Source of the DNA: Anaerolineae bacterium
GTDB lineage: Bacteria > Chloroflexota > Anaerolineae > Promineifilales > Promineifilaceae
Reading direction: 5' to 3'
Assembly: GCA_023954475.1 (NCBI GenBank)
Contig: JAMLHW010000013.1
Location: forward strand, 1-64,000
DNA: 64,000 nucleotides
Below, one piece after another: positions 8,300 through 17,165 of this stretch (the stretch's first letter is position 1; every line of letters begins with the position of its first letter). The notes beneath the pieces are model-generated. The model ran no database searches and had not been told where the DNA came from. It saw only the letters and a program-made list of their open reading frames with translations. The position numbers and the translations under genes are program-made.

Positions 8300-9403
8300 T
8301 TAGACCGTGAAATGACCGTTTTCGTAGAACAGCGCGCCGTCGATGAAGATTTGGCCGCCGTTTTTCATGTCGTGAACCATATCCCAGTGCAGTTTGCTCT
8401 GGTTGACGCCACCGCTTTCGGGCAGACTCGCACCGATTGCCATGTGGATGGTGCCGCCTATTTTCTCGTCGAGCAGCGTGGAACCGGTGACGCGATCGAC
8501 GCCCCAATTGGTGCCGATGGCAAATTCGCCCATGCGCCGCGCCCCGTCGTCGAGATCGAGCTGGCTGAGTAGGAATTCTTCCCCGTGTTCGGCCGAAGCG
8601 TCGACGATCACGCCGTTTTCATAGCGGAATTTGACACCACGCACCTCTCGGCCGAATAAGATCGACCGCATATTGAACGCAACTGTACCATTTACGGAAT
8701 CTTCAATTGGTCCGGTAAAAATCTCGCCATCGGGAAAATTGAGATTGCCGTGACAACTAATCCATTTACGGCCACCAAAATCAAAGGATAAATCGATGCC
8801 CGGTCCTTTAACATTGGCATGTGATTTGGTGTCGAGATAGTCGGCCAGGCGCTGTTGTTTGTCGCGTACCTGTTCCCAATAGGCGACCGGATTATCGTGA
8901 TGCAGACCACACGCTTTGTAGAGAAATTCAGTATAGGCGTGAATTCCCATTTCGGTCTGTTGGGCTGCGGCGCTGGTCGGATAAGGCATCAAGCACCAAC
9001 GCAGTGACCCGTCGCTGATGCGTTCGATCAATTTGACTTGCAGTGGTCCCATCGCTTGTTGAAACCGCACCATCTTTTCGGCCGAAACACCTGTCATCGA
9101 CTTCGAATTGGTCGATGCTTCGATGTCGAGCATGACGTCAGCTTTTTCCAGAACGAATTCCAGCATCGGATTGCCATAGCTGAGTTGTTCGTCACCGGCG
9201 TTGTCGAAGAATAGTTCATTGAGACCGGGAATGTTGACATGGGTATAAGCATGGCCACCGCGCTTGATAACCGCTTCGAACAGCGCCTCGATCAGCGGAA
9301 TCGACGCCATGTTGCCACGAATGACGACGTAATCACCGGAGTTGATGGCGACAGAGTAATCGGTGATCACTTGTGCCAGTTTGCTTGCATAGTCAGTAAT
9401 CAT
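8300..9403 (-). CDS. M29 family metallo-aminopeptidase (AmpS/PepS/AmpT type)
   Basis: The 367-residue protein has the usual length of clan MQ thermostable aminopeptidases, which remove N-terminal residues using two metal ions. Recognisable parts are the N-terminal AINSGDYVVIRG, a middle GVKFRYENGVIVDASAEHGE near residue 255 with metal-binding Glu and His, and the C-terminal GTIHMAIGASLPESGG followed by LHWDMVHDM, which supplies the remaining His/Asp ligands. Its ATG overlaps the stop of the menaquinone methyltransferase gene by four bases (ATGA), so the two are translationally coupled. Three copies of the palindrome lie in the gene. Likely cytosolic, in peptide turnover. Confidence 0.92.
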   Translation of the reverse strand: MITDYASKLAQVITDYSVAINSGDYVVIRGNMASIPLIEALFEAVIKRGGHAYTHVNIPGLNELFFDNAGDEQLSYGNPMLEFVLEKADVMLDIEASTNSKSMTGVSAEKMVRFQQAMGPLQVKLIERISDGSLRWCLMPYPTSAAAQQTEMGIHAYTEFLYKACGLHHDNPVAYWEQVRDKQQRLADYLDTKSHANVKGPGIDLSFDFGGRKWISCHGNLNFPDGEIFTGPIEDSVNGTVAFNMRSILFGREVRGVKFRYENGVIVDASAEHGEEFLLSQLDLDDGARRMGEFAIGTNWGVDRVTGSTLLDEKIGGTIHMAIGASLPESGGVNQSKLHWDMVHDMKNGGQIFIDGALFYENGHFTV

Positions 9404-10143
9404 GTCTTTGCCTCGTTCGGTTCTGAGTCGGCGAACAGTGGTTTTCGGCCGAAATGCACCGCCACTGTCCCAAACATAAACAACTTGTACGCTACCTGTT
9501 CAAAACCACTCTCCTGCATCACCTTAGCCAGTGCATCCGGCGTCAGGAATTTTTGCGTGCTGTCCGGCAAATACCGGTAGGCATCACTTTCGCCAGTCAG
9601 CAATTTACCCAGTGTTGGAATGACTGTGTTTAGGTGAAAGAGAATAAATGGGCGTAGCACATTGCGTTTCGGCGGGCTGGAATCGAGGACGACAACCCGG
9701 CCACCGGGCTTTGTCACCCGCCACTGCTCGCGAAACGCCTGCGCCACATCAATGACGTTGCGCATCAAAAAGCCGGAAGTCACCGCATCAAAATAGTTGT
9801 CCGGAAAGGGCAGCGCCAGCGTGTCAGAGCCGACCCATTGAATGGGAGCACGTTCCGGATAGCTGTGCTTGCCCACCTGCATCATCTCAATCGTGAAATC
9901 GCCGCCGACGGCTTGTAGGTCAGGTGTGCGGCGCAGCCCCTCCCAGGCGATGTCGCCTGTACCGGTGGCAATATCGAGCAGGCGCCCTCCAGACGGCAAC
10001 TGCGCCTGGGCAATGACAACTTTACGCCAGTGAATGTCCTGGCCGAGCGTCATCGTGCGATTCATCAAGTCGTAGCGCCCGGCAATGCGGGCAAACATGT
10101 TCTGGACGTATTGTGCGCGTTCCTGTCCTTGTAAGTGAGCCAT
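9400..10143 (-). CDS. menG: Demethylmenaquinone / ubiquinone-type C-methyltransferase (MenG/UbiE)
   Basis: The 247-residue protein contains the UbiE/MenG signatures: FARIAGRYDLMNRTMTLG near residues 18-35, HWRK, the SAM site LLDIATGTGDIAW near 55-67, and a conserved middle with DAVTSGFLMRNV and PGGRVVVLD. It would methylate demethylmenaquinone in the last step of menaquinone synthesis; ubiquinone is unlikely in this type of organism. A related methyltransferase of unknown target remains possible because the sequence around the second UbiE signature is divergent. It is first in a minus-strand operon with the M29 peptidase and DUF2277. Confidence 0.82.
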   Translation of the reverse strand: MAHLQGQERAQYVQNMFARIAGRYDLMNRTMTLGQDIHWRKVVIAQAQLPSGGRLLDIATGTGDIAWEGLRRTPDLQAVGGDFTIEMMQVGKHSYPERAPIQWVGSDTLALPFPDNYFDAVTSGFLMRNVIDVAQAFREQWRVTKPGGRVVVLDSSPPKRNVLRPFILFHLNTVIPTLGKLLTGESDAYRYLPDSTQKFLTPDALAKVMQESGFEQVAYKLFMFGTVAVHFGRKPLFADSEPNEAKT

Positions 10144-10149
10144 GGCAAT

Positions 10150-10185
10150 GGAGAATTGTGAGTAGTCAGTGGTGTGTGGTGAATT
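10150..10185. repeat. Degenerate AGTGG-type short tandem repeats
   Basis: Between menG and ftsK lies TGTGAGTAGTCAGTGGTG followed by TGTGGTGAA. The units resemble those at 16233-16308 and 27286-27304, so they appear to be one family of dispersed short tandem repeats. Confidence 0.45.
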
Positions 10186-10221
10186 GGTCTTCGTGGCCGT
10201 ACTGTTTGCACGAGTCCCTTT

Positions 10222-12801
10222 TTACTCGCTCAAGGAATTCAGTTCGGGATCAGCAGGTGTTTTGGGAATGAGTACCTTACGAGCTTTGCTGGTTCCGGTA
10301 GGTGGGCCAATGATACCTTGATCTTCGAGCGCGTCCATGATGCGGGCTGAACGCGTGTAGCCAATGCGGAAACGGCGCTGCAGCATCGATGTCGATGCTT
10401 TTTGCGACTGACGGATGAAGTCGATCACTTCGGGCATCAACTCATCGACGGGATCGGCATTGGCGGCTTCCTGTTCCTGTCGAATCAGGTCTTCGAGCAG
10501 TGGTTGCTGTACGGTAGAAGGCGGTGGCGTTGCCGGTACGGTGCTGGATGCGATTGGAGTTGGTTCGGGCAGGCTGGATGTTTCGGCCGAAATTGGCTCA
10601 TCCTGCGCTGCATCTCCATTAGGCGTCACAGATGTCAATTCACTGCGCGGTTGCGCGGCAGCTTCCGTCACGCGATGGAAACGACGCGCCGTCTTCCAGT
10701 AATTGATCAGCTTGTTTAACTCTTCATCACTAACAAAGCATCCTTGCATACGTGCCGGAGCCGGCTTGTCCGGCATCTGGAAAAGCATATCGCCCTGGCC
10801 AAGCAGCCGTTCCGCGCCGGTCGAGTCCAGCACAACACGGCTGTCAGTTGCCGATGCGACGGCAAACGCGATGCGTGCCGGGAAGTTGGCCTTGATCAAG
10901 CCGGTGACCACATCGACAGACGGGCGCTGGGTCGAGAGAATCAGGTGAATACCCGTAGCGCGGGCCATCTGCGCCAGACGCGCGACCGCTTTTTCAGTCT
11001 GTTCCGGAGCCGTCATCATCAGATCAGCCAACTCATCGACAATGACGACGATATAAGGCAGTTTTTGTTTACCTTCTTTGAGCGCCTTGCGGTTGTAGCC
11101 GCCGATGTTGCGCGTGCCGACTTTGGCAAACAGGTCGTAGCGCTTGTCCATTTCTTTCATCGACCAGGAGAGGACACCGGGTACGCGTTCCATGTCGACG
11201 ACGACGGGTGCAGCGAGGTGTGGCACGCCGTTGTAACCGGTTAATTCAACGCGCTTCGGGTCCACCATGACCAGCCGTAAATCGTCCGGTGTGTTTTGCA
11301 GCAGTAGGCAGGCAATGATGCTGTTGACGCAGATAGATTTACCGGAACCGGTTGCGCCGGCGATGAGGAGATGCGGCATTTTGGTCAGATCGGCGGCAAT
11401 CGGCCGACCGGCGACATCCTGACCGAGTCCGATGCGGAGAGGTGAATTGATGCTGAGATATTCAGGCGACTCCATCACGTCGCGCAAGCTGACGAGTACC
11501 TTGTCCGGGTTGGGCACTTCGATGCCGATGTACCCTTTGCCCGGTACCGGGGCCTGGATACGGACGCTTTTGGCTGCCAGCGCTAAGGCCAGATCGTCAG
11601 CCAGTCCCGCGATTTTGCTGACTTTAACCTTCATCCGTTTGCCGCTCCGCGATTCGAGGTACATCGGCTCAACGCCGAACTGGGTTACGGTCGGGCCAAA
11701 ATTGGTATCGACGATTTTGCCGGGTGCGCCGAAGCTGGCGAGCGTGTGTTCGATGATGCGTGCCTGTTCGCGAATGACGTCGTTGTTCATCTCCGGGTCC
11801 GAGCCAACGACGAGCATGTCGCTCATCTGGGGTAAATCCCACTTGGCTTCATATCCTGCGCCCTGGGAATCGTAGACGATGGGTTCGGGGGCGGCGGCGG
11901 GTGCCGGGTCGGCCGAACGGCTTTTGCGTTTGTCGTTGATGACAGGAGGCGGTGGGGTAGTCGGTTCGGCCGAAAAATCACTGTCTTCATCCAAATCAGT
12001 TGCATCGGTCACACTTTCCGCAACAGGTTGCGCTGTGCGGACAGGGCGTCGCCTGCGGGTCGGGATGGGTGATTCGGCAGACGACTCGGCCGAAGGTTCC
12101 ATGTCGCGTGCCATTTGGCGTTGCGCGGCGCGCCGGCGACGGTTGTCCTGCATTTGCTGCCATAATTCGACAATGTCCTGGCGTGTGATGCCGGATAGCA
12201 GGACAACGCCGATTATGCCGACCACCAGGTAGAGGAAAAGCGCACCGACCGTGCCTAACAATCCGGCAAAGAGCCAGACGATGAAACCGCCTGTCAGGCC
12301 ACCGCCCACACGCAAACCCGCAAATTGCCAGACGTCGCTGAGCGATGTGATCACGGCGTTGTTCTGCGTCAGCACAAACTCAGTTGCCATGGCTTCAAAT
12401 GTGAAGAACAAGAGCAAGATGCCGACCACACGGCCCGCAGGCAATTGGGGTGCCTGCTCCATTCCCCAGAAAACCAGATAGAAGCCGAAGATTCCCAATG
12501 CGATGGGGATGGCATAGCCGCCCCAGCCAAATAAAAACAACAGTCCGTCTGATAACCATTGGGTCAATGATCCCTGCGACGGCGATAACATACTCAGAAT
12601 CAAGACGGCGGCAAAGAAGATGCCGACAATACCGACAATCAGTGTTTTTTGATAGACGTTGATTCGGAAAGAGGGCGTTGGCGATGGATTTTTGCGTTTG
12701 TTCGTCGCAGAACGGCGTCTGGTCGTGGTCGTTTTACGCGTGGAGGAACGACGTGTGCCGCCGCGAGTTGATTTGCCGGTTGTTGATGTTTTCTTGGTCA
12801 T
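10222..12801 (-). CDS. ftsK: DNA translocase FtsK/SpoIIIE
   Basis: The 859-residue protein is an ATP-driven double-stranded DNA pump acting at the septum in chromosome segregation. Residues 1-45 are a basic Thr/Ser/Arg-rich cytoplasmic start, followed by about four membrane helices to residue 205, an acidic linker (210-310), then the motor. Walker A is GATGSGKS near 480-488 and Walker B is IVVIVDELADLM near 575-587, followed by the MARATGIHLILSTQRPS box. The C-terminal gamma domain (about 770-850) has DFIRQSQKASTSMLQRRFRI and RIMDALEDQGIIGP, the winged-helix DNA reader of orienting sequences. A proline/serine/threonine linker separates motor and gamma domain. ATG 12801 has AGGAA upstream. Confidence 0.96.
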   Translation of the reverse strand: MTKKTSTTGKSTRGGTRRSSTRKTTTTRRRSATNKRKNPSPTPSFRINVYQKTLIVGIVGIFFAAVLILSMLSPSQGSLTQWLSDGLLFLFGWGGYAIPIALGIFGFYLVFWGMEQAPQLPAGRVVGILLLFFTFEAMATEFVLTQNNAVITSLSDVWQFAGLRVGGGLTGGFIVWLFAGLLGTVGALFLYLVVGIIGVVLLSGITRQDIVELWQQMQDNRRRRAAQRQMARDMEPSAESSAESPIPTRRRRPVRTAQPVAESVTDATDLDEDSDFSAEPTTPPPPVINDKRKSRSADPAPAAAPEPIVYDSQGAGYEAKWDLPQMSDMLVVGSDPEMNNDVIREQARIIEHTLASFGAPGKIVDTNFGPTVTQFGVEPMYLESRSGKRMKVKVSKIAGLADDLALALAAKSVRIQAPVPGKGYIGIEVPNPDKVLVSLRDVMESPEYLSINSPLRIGLGQDVAGRPIAADLTKMPHLLIAGATGSGKSICVNSIIACLLLQNTPDDLRLVMVDPKRVELTGYNGVPHLAAPVVVDMERVPGVLSWSMKEMDKRYDLFAKVGTRNIGGYNRKALKEGKQKLPYIVVIVDELADLMMTAPEQTEKAVARLAQMARATGIHLILSTQRPSVDVVTGLIKANFPARIAFAVASATDSRVVLDSTGAERLLGQGDMLFQMPDKPAPARMQGCFVSDEELNKLINYWKTARRFHRVTEAAAQPRSELTSVTPNGDAAQDEPISAETSSLPEPTPIASSTVPATPPPSTVQQPLLEDLIRQEQEAANADPVDELMPEVIDFIRQSQKASTSMLQRRFRIGYTRSARIMDALEDQGIIGPPTGTSKARKVLIPKTPADPELNSLSE

Positions 12802-12821
12802 CGCTCAAATGTTCCTGTGTC

Positions 12822-12827
12822 ATTATA
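12822..12827 (-). promoter_or_regulatory. -10 box upstream of ftsK
   Basis: A perfect TATAAT on the minus strand lies 20 bases before the ftsK ATG, with the AGGAA ribosome site between. The -35 region (TTTCAG-like) is weak. Confidence 0.5.
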
Positions 12828-13112
12828 GCAATTTCCCGGCTAATCTGAAAACCAGCCCCTGCGCCTTACGCATTTTAAGTACAGGCATTGCATACAGATG
12901 TGTCTGCCACAGTAAGATTGTCGCAATAATCTCACAAGTTTATGTAAGAAGTTCGTAAGTGATGCACAACAATTGCCGGTTAAACTGCTGCTTGTGACAC
13001 GAAAACAGGCTGCATTGCCGGATCCCCAGACGACGATCCCTGTCGTTGACCGGCGTGAGAATTTCGGCCGAAATCCAATCAGTCACAGAACAGTGAGACA
13101 AGAGGACAAACC
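12828..13112. other. Intergenic region between divergent ftsK and the adenylation-enzyme gene
   Basis: About 285 bases without a credible gene. It holds the ftsK promoter side at its left end, one TTCGGCCGAA near 13063-13072 and the ribosome site AGAGGA for the 13113 gene. Neither strand has a convincing second promoter or a structured element. Confidence 0.5.
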
Positions 13113-14837
13113 ATGAACCCATTACCGACTTTCGACATGTATCCGTTTGGCGTAGATGCGCCAACTATCCCCGTACGCTATCGGGATAAATCTGAACGCA
13201 ATCCATTTTTGCCGGCACAGGATCGTGGCTATCCGTCACCGACCGCTCGGCCCTTTGCCCGTTATGCCATGCGCAACCTGTCACCCATCGATCAGATATT
13301 GTTTGAGCGTTTTGGCAAAGGAGTTTCGGCCGAAGTGCCTTACGAAACGCTGCACAGCGCCTTTGAAGCCCATGCCGCGGCCCAGCCCCACGCCATCGCT
13401 GCACACCATCTCGATCAGTCGATCACCTACGGCGAACTTGACCGGCAAGCTAACCGCCTTGCGGCCACACTGGCCCGGCACGGTGTTGTGACCGGTGATA
13501 ATGTGGCCCTTTTTCTGCAACGCTCCATTCCGATGCTTGTCGGCATCATGGGCGCATTGAAAGCAGGCGCATCCTATGTGCCGCAACACGTCGGCGTTGC
13601 ACCAGAAGCGCACTTGAAATACGTCATCGAGACGGCAAAAACGAAGGTGATTCTCACGCTCTCGCACTTGCAACACCTCATTCCGGTTCCCGAAGGCCAC
13701 ACGGTCATTGCAGTTGATGAATTCATGCAGACGCCGTTTGCAGAAAACGACTTTATCGCGCCGTTTATGCCGGTTCAGCCGGTCAGCCGCGACAACATTT
13801 GCAACATCATTTTCACGTCCGGCACAACCGGCAATCCTAATGGCGTGCAAGTGACCCACGGCAATATCGGCAATATCGTGCTGACCGAGCCGGGTAATCT
13901 GGGTATGCGACCCGGCGTCAAGGTCGGGCAGATTTTGAGCATCGCTTTTGATATGGCCGCGTGGGAAATACTCGGCAGTCTGGGAAACGGCGCGACGCTG
14001 GTGATTCGCGGCAAAGAGTTTATGCAAGCTGTCAAGCAGGTTGATGTCGTCATTTCGACCCCGTCGATTTTGAGCACATTTGACGCTGACGCTGCGTACA
14101 ATGTCAAAGTGGTTGCCGTCGCCGGTGAGCCTTGCCCGCGTCCGTTGGCCGACAAATGGTCGCAATTCAGCACGTTTTATAACGCGTGTGGCCCGACTGA
14201 GACGACGATTGTCAATACGATGCAGGATTACAAACCGTGGCGCGAACGTCTGACGATTGGCGCACCGACGCCCAACAATACCGTTTACGTGCTGGATGAA
14301 AATTTGAAGCCGTGCGCGATTGGCGAGATCGGTGAAATGTGGGCGGGTGGCGATTGTGTTTCGGCCGGTTACATTGGCAACGATGATCTGACTGCAGCAC
14401 GCTATGTACCGGATCCGTTTCTCGGCGGTGGGCGCATGATGTTCCGCACACGTGATTTGGGGCGCTGGACAGCGTACGGTGAACTGGAGCATTTCGGCCG
14501 AACGGATGATCAGGTCAAAGTGCGTGGTTTTCGCGTTGAACTCGACTCGGTTTCAGGCGTGCTTGAAAACGTCGCACATTGTAAACGCGCTGTCACGCTC
14601 AAGCTGGACAGCCGCCATCTAGTCGGCTTTGTCAGTCCGTTGCGCGTCGATGTTGAAGCTGCAAAGCAGGCTGTTGCTGCTGCGCTGCCCTATTACTGCA
14701 CGCCGAAATTCATCGTCGCTTTGGAAGAACTGCCGATGACCAGCCGCGGCAAGATCGACAAGCGTCAATTGATGCAGCTGGCTGTTGAGTTGGATTCGGC
14801 CGAAAATCAGGAACAATTGGAGTCTGCGCCGTGTTAA
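13113..14837 (+). CDS. Stand-alone amino-acid-adenylation (NRPS-like A domain) enzyme
   Basis: The 574-residue protein is a member of the ANL adenylating superfamily. About 90 leading residues precede the domain. Core motifs: A3 FTSGTTGNPNG near 234-244 (the usual Lys of TGxPKG is Asn), A4 region SIAFDMAAWEILGSL, A5 NACGPTETT near 357, A7 FRTRDLGRW (usual RTGD is changed), A8 GRTDDQVKVRGFRVEL near 461-476, and A10 with RGKIDK near 545-550, which carries the catalytic Lys. No carrier-protein site (LGGxS type) follows, so the acyl-adenylate must be passed to something else. The next gene overlaps its end by seven bases. Substrate is not deducible by eye. AGAGGA precedes the ATG. Confidence 0.85.
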   Translation: MNPLPTFDMYPFGVDAPTIPVRYRDKSERNPFLPAQDRGYPSPTARPFARYAMRNLSPIDQILFERFGKGVSAEVPYETLHSAFEAHAAAQPHAIAAHHLDQSITYGELDRQANRLAATLARHGVVTGDNVALFLQRSIPMLVGIMGALKAGASYVPQHVGVAPEAHLKYVIETAKTKVILTLSHLQHLIPVPEGHTVIAVDEFMQTPFAENDFIAPFMPVQPVSRDNICNIIFTSGTTGNPNGVQVTHGNIGNIVLTEPGNLGMRPGVKVGQILSIAFDMAAWEILGSLGNGATLVIRGKEFMQAVKQVDVVISTPSILSTFDADAAYNVKVVAVAGEPCPRPLADKWSQFSTFYNACGPTETTIVNTMQDYKPWRERLTIGAPTPNNTVYVLDENLKPCAIGEIGEMWAGGDCVSAGYIGNDDLTAARYVPDPFLGGGRMMFRTRDLGRWTAYGELEHFGRTDDQVKVRGFRVELDSVSGVLENVAHCKRAVTLKLDSRHLVGFVSPLRVDVEAAKQAVAAALPYYCTPKFIVALEELPMTSRGKIDKRQLMQLAVELDSAENQEQLESAPC

Positions 14838-16222
14838 AGAGTTACTCAAACGTCAAGCTGCCCCGTCAAGAAGTCGATACAAAGCCAGCCTACAAAGTTG
14901 CCGATGACGGCTTGCCGCCTCAACAAAGTGCGCTGAGGCGCATCGGCAAGCGCCCTGAGATGATGCATTATAACCGGCTGATTGGGCTGGTGGCCTTGGT
15001 CAATGCTGTCGTTCTCATCATGGGTGTGACACGTGGTCGGTGGTTATCGGCCGATGGCATTGCATTGAATGCGTTGTCCAATCTCGTACTCGCCAACATC
15101 GCGCTGGCCATCTTGATCCGTCAGCAATACGTCATCAATTTCCTGTTCAAAGTGGCAACCAGCGTGCCAACCAGTTGGCCACTGGCAGTTCGCTGGACAT
15201 TGGGCAAGGTGTACCATTTTGGTGGCTTGCATGTCGGTGGCGCAGTTGTCGGAACGATGTGGTTTGCCGTCTTCGTCGTATCACTTGCCTATCAATGGCT
15301 TAACGGCTTACCCGGCGCGTCTCCGGCCATTCTCATTGTGACGAGCTTGCTGCTCGCCATCCTGATTTTCATGATCGCAATGTCGATGCCCAAGATGCGT
15401 GCCAGACATCACGATGGATTTGAACTGACCCATCGCTTCGGCGGCTGGGCGGCGCTGCTCCTGTTTTGGATTCAAACCATCCTGTTTATCAACTTGCAGC
15501 GCGGTGATGTGTCGTTGTCAATGGCTATCCTGACTGCGCCAACTGTGTGGGTTTTGTGTCTGGTTACATTCAGCATTGCGTTACCATGGCTGCGTTTGCG
15601 CAAAGTGCCGGTCGAAATCGAAACGCCGTCAAATCACGTCGCGTTGAGCAAGTTCGATTACGGCGTCACGCCATTCGCTGGCTCATCGACGACGATCAGC
15701 CGCAACCCGCTAATTGAATGGCATGCCTTTGCCAATGTGCCGTCGCCGAACGCAGAAGGATTCCGTCTGACCATTTCCCGCGCGGGTGATTGGACCGGCG
15801 ACCTGATCGATGACAAACCGTCGCATGTGTGGGTGAAAGGGATTCCGACGGCCGGTGTGGGCAACATCGACAAATTGTTCAAGCGCGTTGTGTGGGTTGC
15901 AACCGGCAGTGGCATTGGGCCATGTTTGCCTCATTTGCTGGCAGGCGATACGCCGTCGCGCCTCGTCTGGTCAACACGCTCGCCGCGTGCCACCTATGGC
16001 GATGCGTTGGTCGATGAAATTATCGCCGTCCAGCCTGATGCCATCATCTGGGATACAAACGAGAATGGGCGTCCTGATTTGGTCAAGCTGGCGTACAGAG
16101 CATACGAGGAATTCGACGCGGAAGCGGTGATCTGTATTTCAAACAAGAAGCTCACATGGCAGGTGGTTTACGGCATGGAAAGCCGTGGCATTCCGGCTTA
16201 CGGAGCGATTTGGGATTCATAA
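14831..16222 (+). CDS. Integral membrane protein with C-terminal dinucleotide-binding-like domain, coupled to the adenylation enzyme
   Basis: The 463-residue product begins at GTG 14831, inside the end of the previous gene, with GGAG 10 bases upstream. Six hydrophobic segments lie between residues 45 and 255 (for example LIGLVALVNAVVLIMG and ILIVTSLLLAILIFMIAMSM). The soluble tail has HAFANVPSPNAEGFRLTISR (FAD-binding-like beta barrel region), HVWVKGIPTAGVG and VVWVATGSGIGPCLPHLLA near 352-370, which resemble the FAD and NAD(P) parts of ferredoxin-reductase-like proteins. Together this looks like a ferric-reductase or NADPH-oxidase-like membrane flavoprotein, but I see no clear paired haem His pattern. 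Overlap implies a shared pathway with the adenylation enzyme, perhaps reduction of an activated acid. Confidence 0.7.
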   Translation: MLKSYSNVKLPRQEVDTKPAYKVADDGLPPQQSALRRIGKRPEMMHYNRLIGLVALVNAVVLIMGVTRGRWLSADGIALNALSNLVLANIALAILIRQQYVINFLFKVATSVPTSWPLAVRWTLGKVYHFGGLHVGGAVVGTMWFAVFVVSLAYQWLNGLPGASPAILIVTSLLLAILIFMIAMSMPKMRARHHDGFELTHRFGGWAALLLFWIQTILFINLQRGDVSLSMAILTAPTVWVLCLVTFSIALPWLRLRKVPVEIETPSNHVALSKFDYGVTPFAGSSTTISRNPLIEWHAFANVPSPNAEGFRLTISRAGDWTGDLIDDKPSHVWVKGIPTAGVGNIDKLFKRVVWVATGSGIGPCLPHLLAGDTPSRLVWSTRSPRATYGDALVDEIIAVQPDAIIWDTNENGRPDLVKLAYRAYEEFDAEAVICISNKKLTWQVVYGMESRGIPAYGAIWDS

Positions 16223-16232
16223 ATCAGGGATC

Positions 16233-16308
16233 GGTGGGCGGTGGACAGTGGACAGTGATCAAATTGGTCGCTCGCCTCTGACCACTCACCACTGGCCACT
16301 TACCACTG
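16233..16308. repeat. Short tandem AGTGG-type repeats in inverted arrangement
   Basis: The left arm is GGTGGGCGGTGGACAGTGG with ACAGTG following; the right arm from 16278 reads GACCACTCACCACTGGCCAC then TTACCACTGG, which is its imperfect reverse complement. The block fills the gap between the membrane protein and the enoyl-CoA hydratase and could form a hairpin. Similar units occur at 10150 and 27286. Confidence 0.6.
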
Positions 16309-16317
16309 GAGAAACAA

Positions 16318-17082
16318 ATGTCTATTGAAATTGAACGCTATGATCGGGTTGTGCTGGTGCGCTTGAATCGGCCGAAAACCCTCAACGCCTTGAACTCAGA
16401 CATGATGTGTCAGATTGTGACTACACTGGAATCGCTGGATCGCGATCCGTCGGTGGGCTGCTTTGTCATCACTGGCAATGAACGTGCGTTCGCTGCCGGT
16501 GCCGATATCAAAGAATTGGCGCACAAGTCGTATATCGATCTGTTCCATGAAGATTACTTCGTCACGTGGGAACGGTTTACGGCACTGCGCACACCGAAGG
16601 TCGCGGCGGTTTCGGGTTATGCGCTGGGCGGCGGGTGTGAACTGGCGCTGATGTGCGACGTGATCTACGCTTCCGAAACGGCCAAATTTGGTCAACCGGA
16701 GATCAAGCTGGGTTTGACACCCGGTATGGGTGGCTCACAGCGGCTGACGAAACTGATCGGTAAGGCAAAAGCGATGGATATGGTGTTGACCGGACGGATG
16801 ATGGACGCGGAGGAAGCGGAACGGGCAGGGTTAGTGGCGCGGGTGTTTTCGGCCGAAACATTTATGGCTGACGTACTCGACAATGCCCAAACCATCGCCT
16901 CATACAGCAAAGTGGCTGCCATTGCCAATCGCGAAGCGGTCGAACGGGCGCAAGAAACGAGTTTGCGTGAAGGATTGCTGTTTGAGCGCCGCACCTACCA
17001 TGCATTGTGGGCGACGCGAGACGCCAATGAAGGAATGCAGGCATTTATCGAGAAGCGGAAACCGGTTTTTGTAAACCAATAA
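16318..17082 (+). CDS. Enoyl-CoA hydratase / crotonase family protein
   Basis: The 254-residue protein has the normal crotonase length. It would hydrate trans-2-enoyl-CoA in beta-oxidation. Visible motifs: N-terminal LNRPKTLNALNSDM, the oxyanion-hole stretch AAGADIKEL near residue 60-68, ALGGGCELALMCD near 103-115 with the first catalytic Glu, and FGQPEIKLGLTPGMGGSQRL near 124-143 with the second Glu. Both acids of true hydratases are present. GGAG lies shortly before the ATG. It follows the adenylation and membrane genes on the same strand after a repeat block, so co-transcription is possible but unproved. A bidirectional terminator follows the stop. Confidence 0.92.
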   Translation: MSIEIERYDRVVLVRLNRPKTLNALNSDMMCQIVTTLESLDRDPSVGCFVITGNERAFAAGADIKELAHKSYIDLFHEDYFVTWERFTALRTPKVAAVSGYALGGGCELALMCDVIYASETAKFGQPEIKLGLTPGMGGSQRLTKLIGKAKAMDMVLTGRMMDAEEAERAGLVARVFSAETFMADVLDNAQTIASYSKVAAIANREAVERAQETSLREGLLFERRTYHALWATRDANEGMQAFIEKRKPVFVNQ

Positions 17083-17097
17083 AGTGAAAACAAAAAA

Positions 17098-17132
17098 GCC
17101 GATGCCGGCACATAGGCCGGTATCGGCTCTTC
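17098..17132. terminator. Bidirectional Rho-independent terminator between convergent genes
   Basis: An 11-bp stem (GCCGATGCCGG at 17098-17108, CCGGTATCGGC at 17117-17127, one G-T pair) with an eight-base loop has an A tract to its left and a T-rich tail to its right. It sits between the enoyl-CoA hydratase (ends 17082) and the minus-strand gene ending at 17166, and can serve both. Confidence 0.8.
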
Positions 17133-17165
17133 TTTACTTGCTGCAGGCGCAGTAATGTGGCGTCG

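Noticed and set aside
8280-8507. N-terminal extension of DUF2277
   Set aside because: The extension is antisense to the end of the aminopeptidase gene and lacks homology style; MCRSIK is the true family start.
13281-14492. 403-residue open frame on the minus strand opposite the adenylation enzyme
   Set aside because: The plus-strand frame has all family motifs; the minus frame shows none and is a codon-bias shadow.
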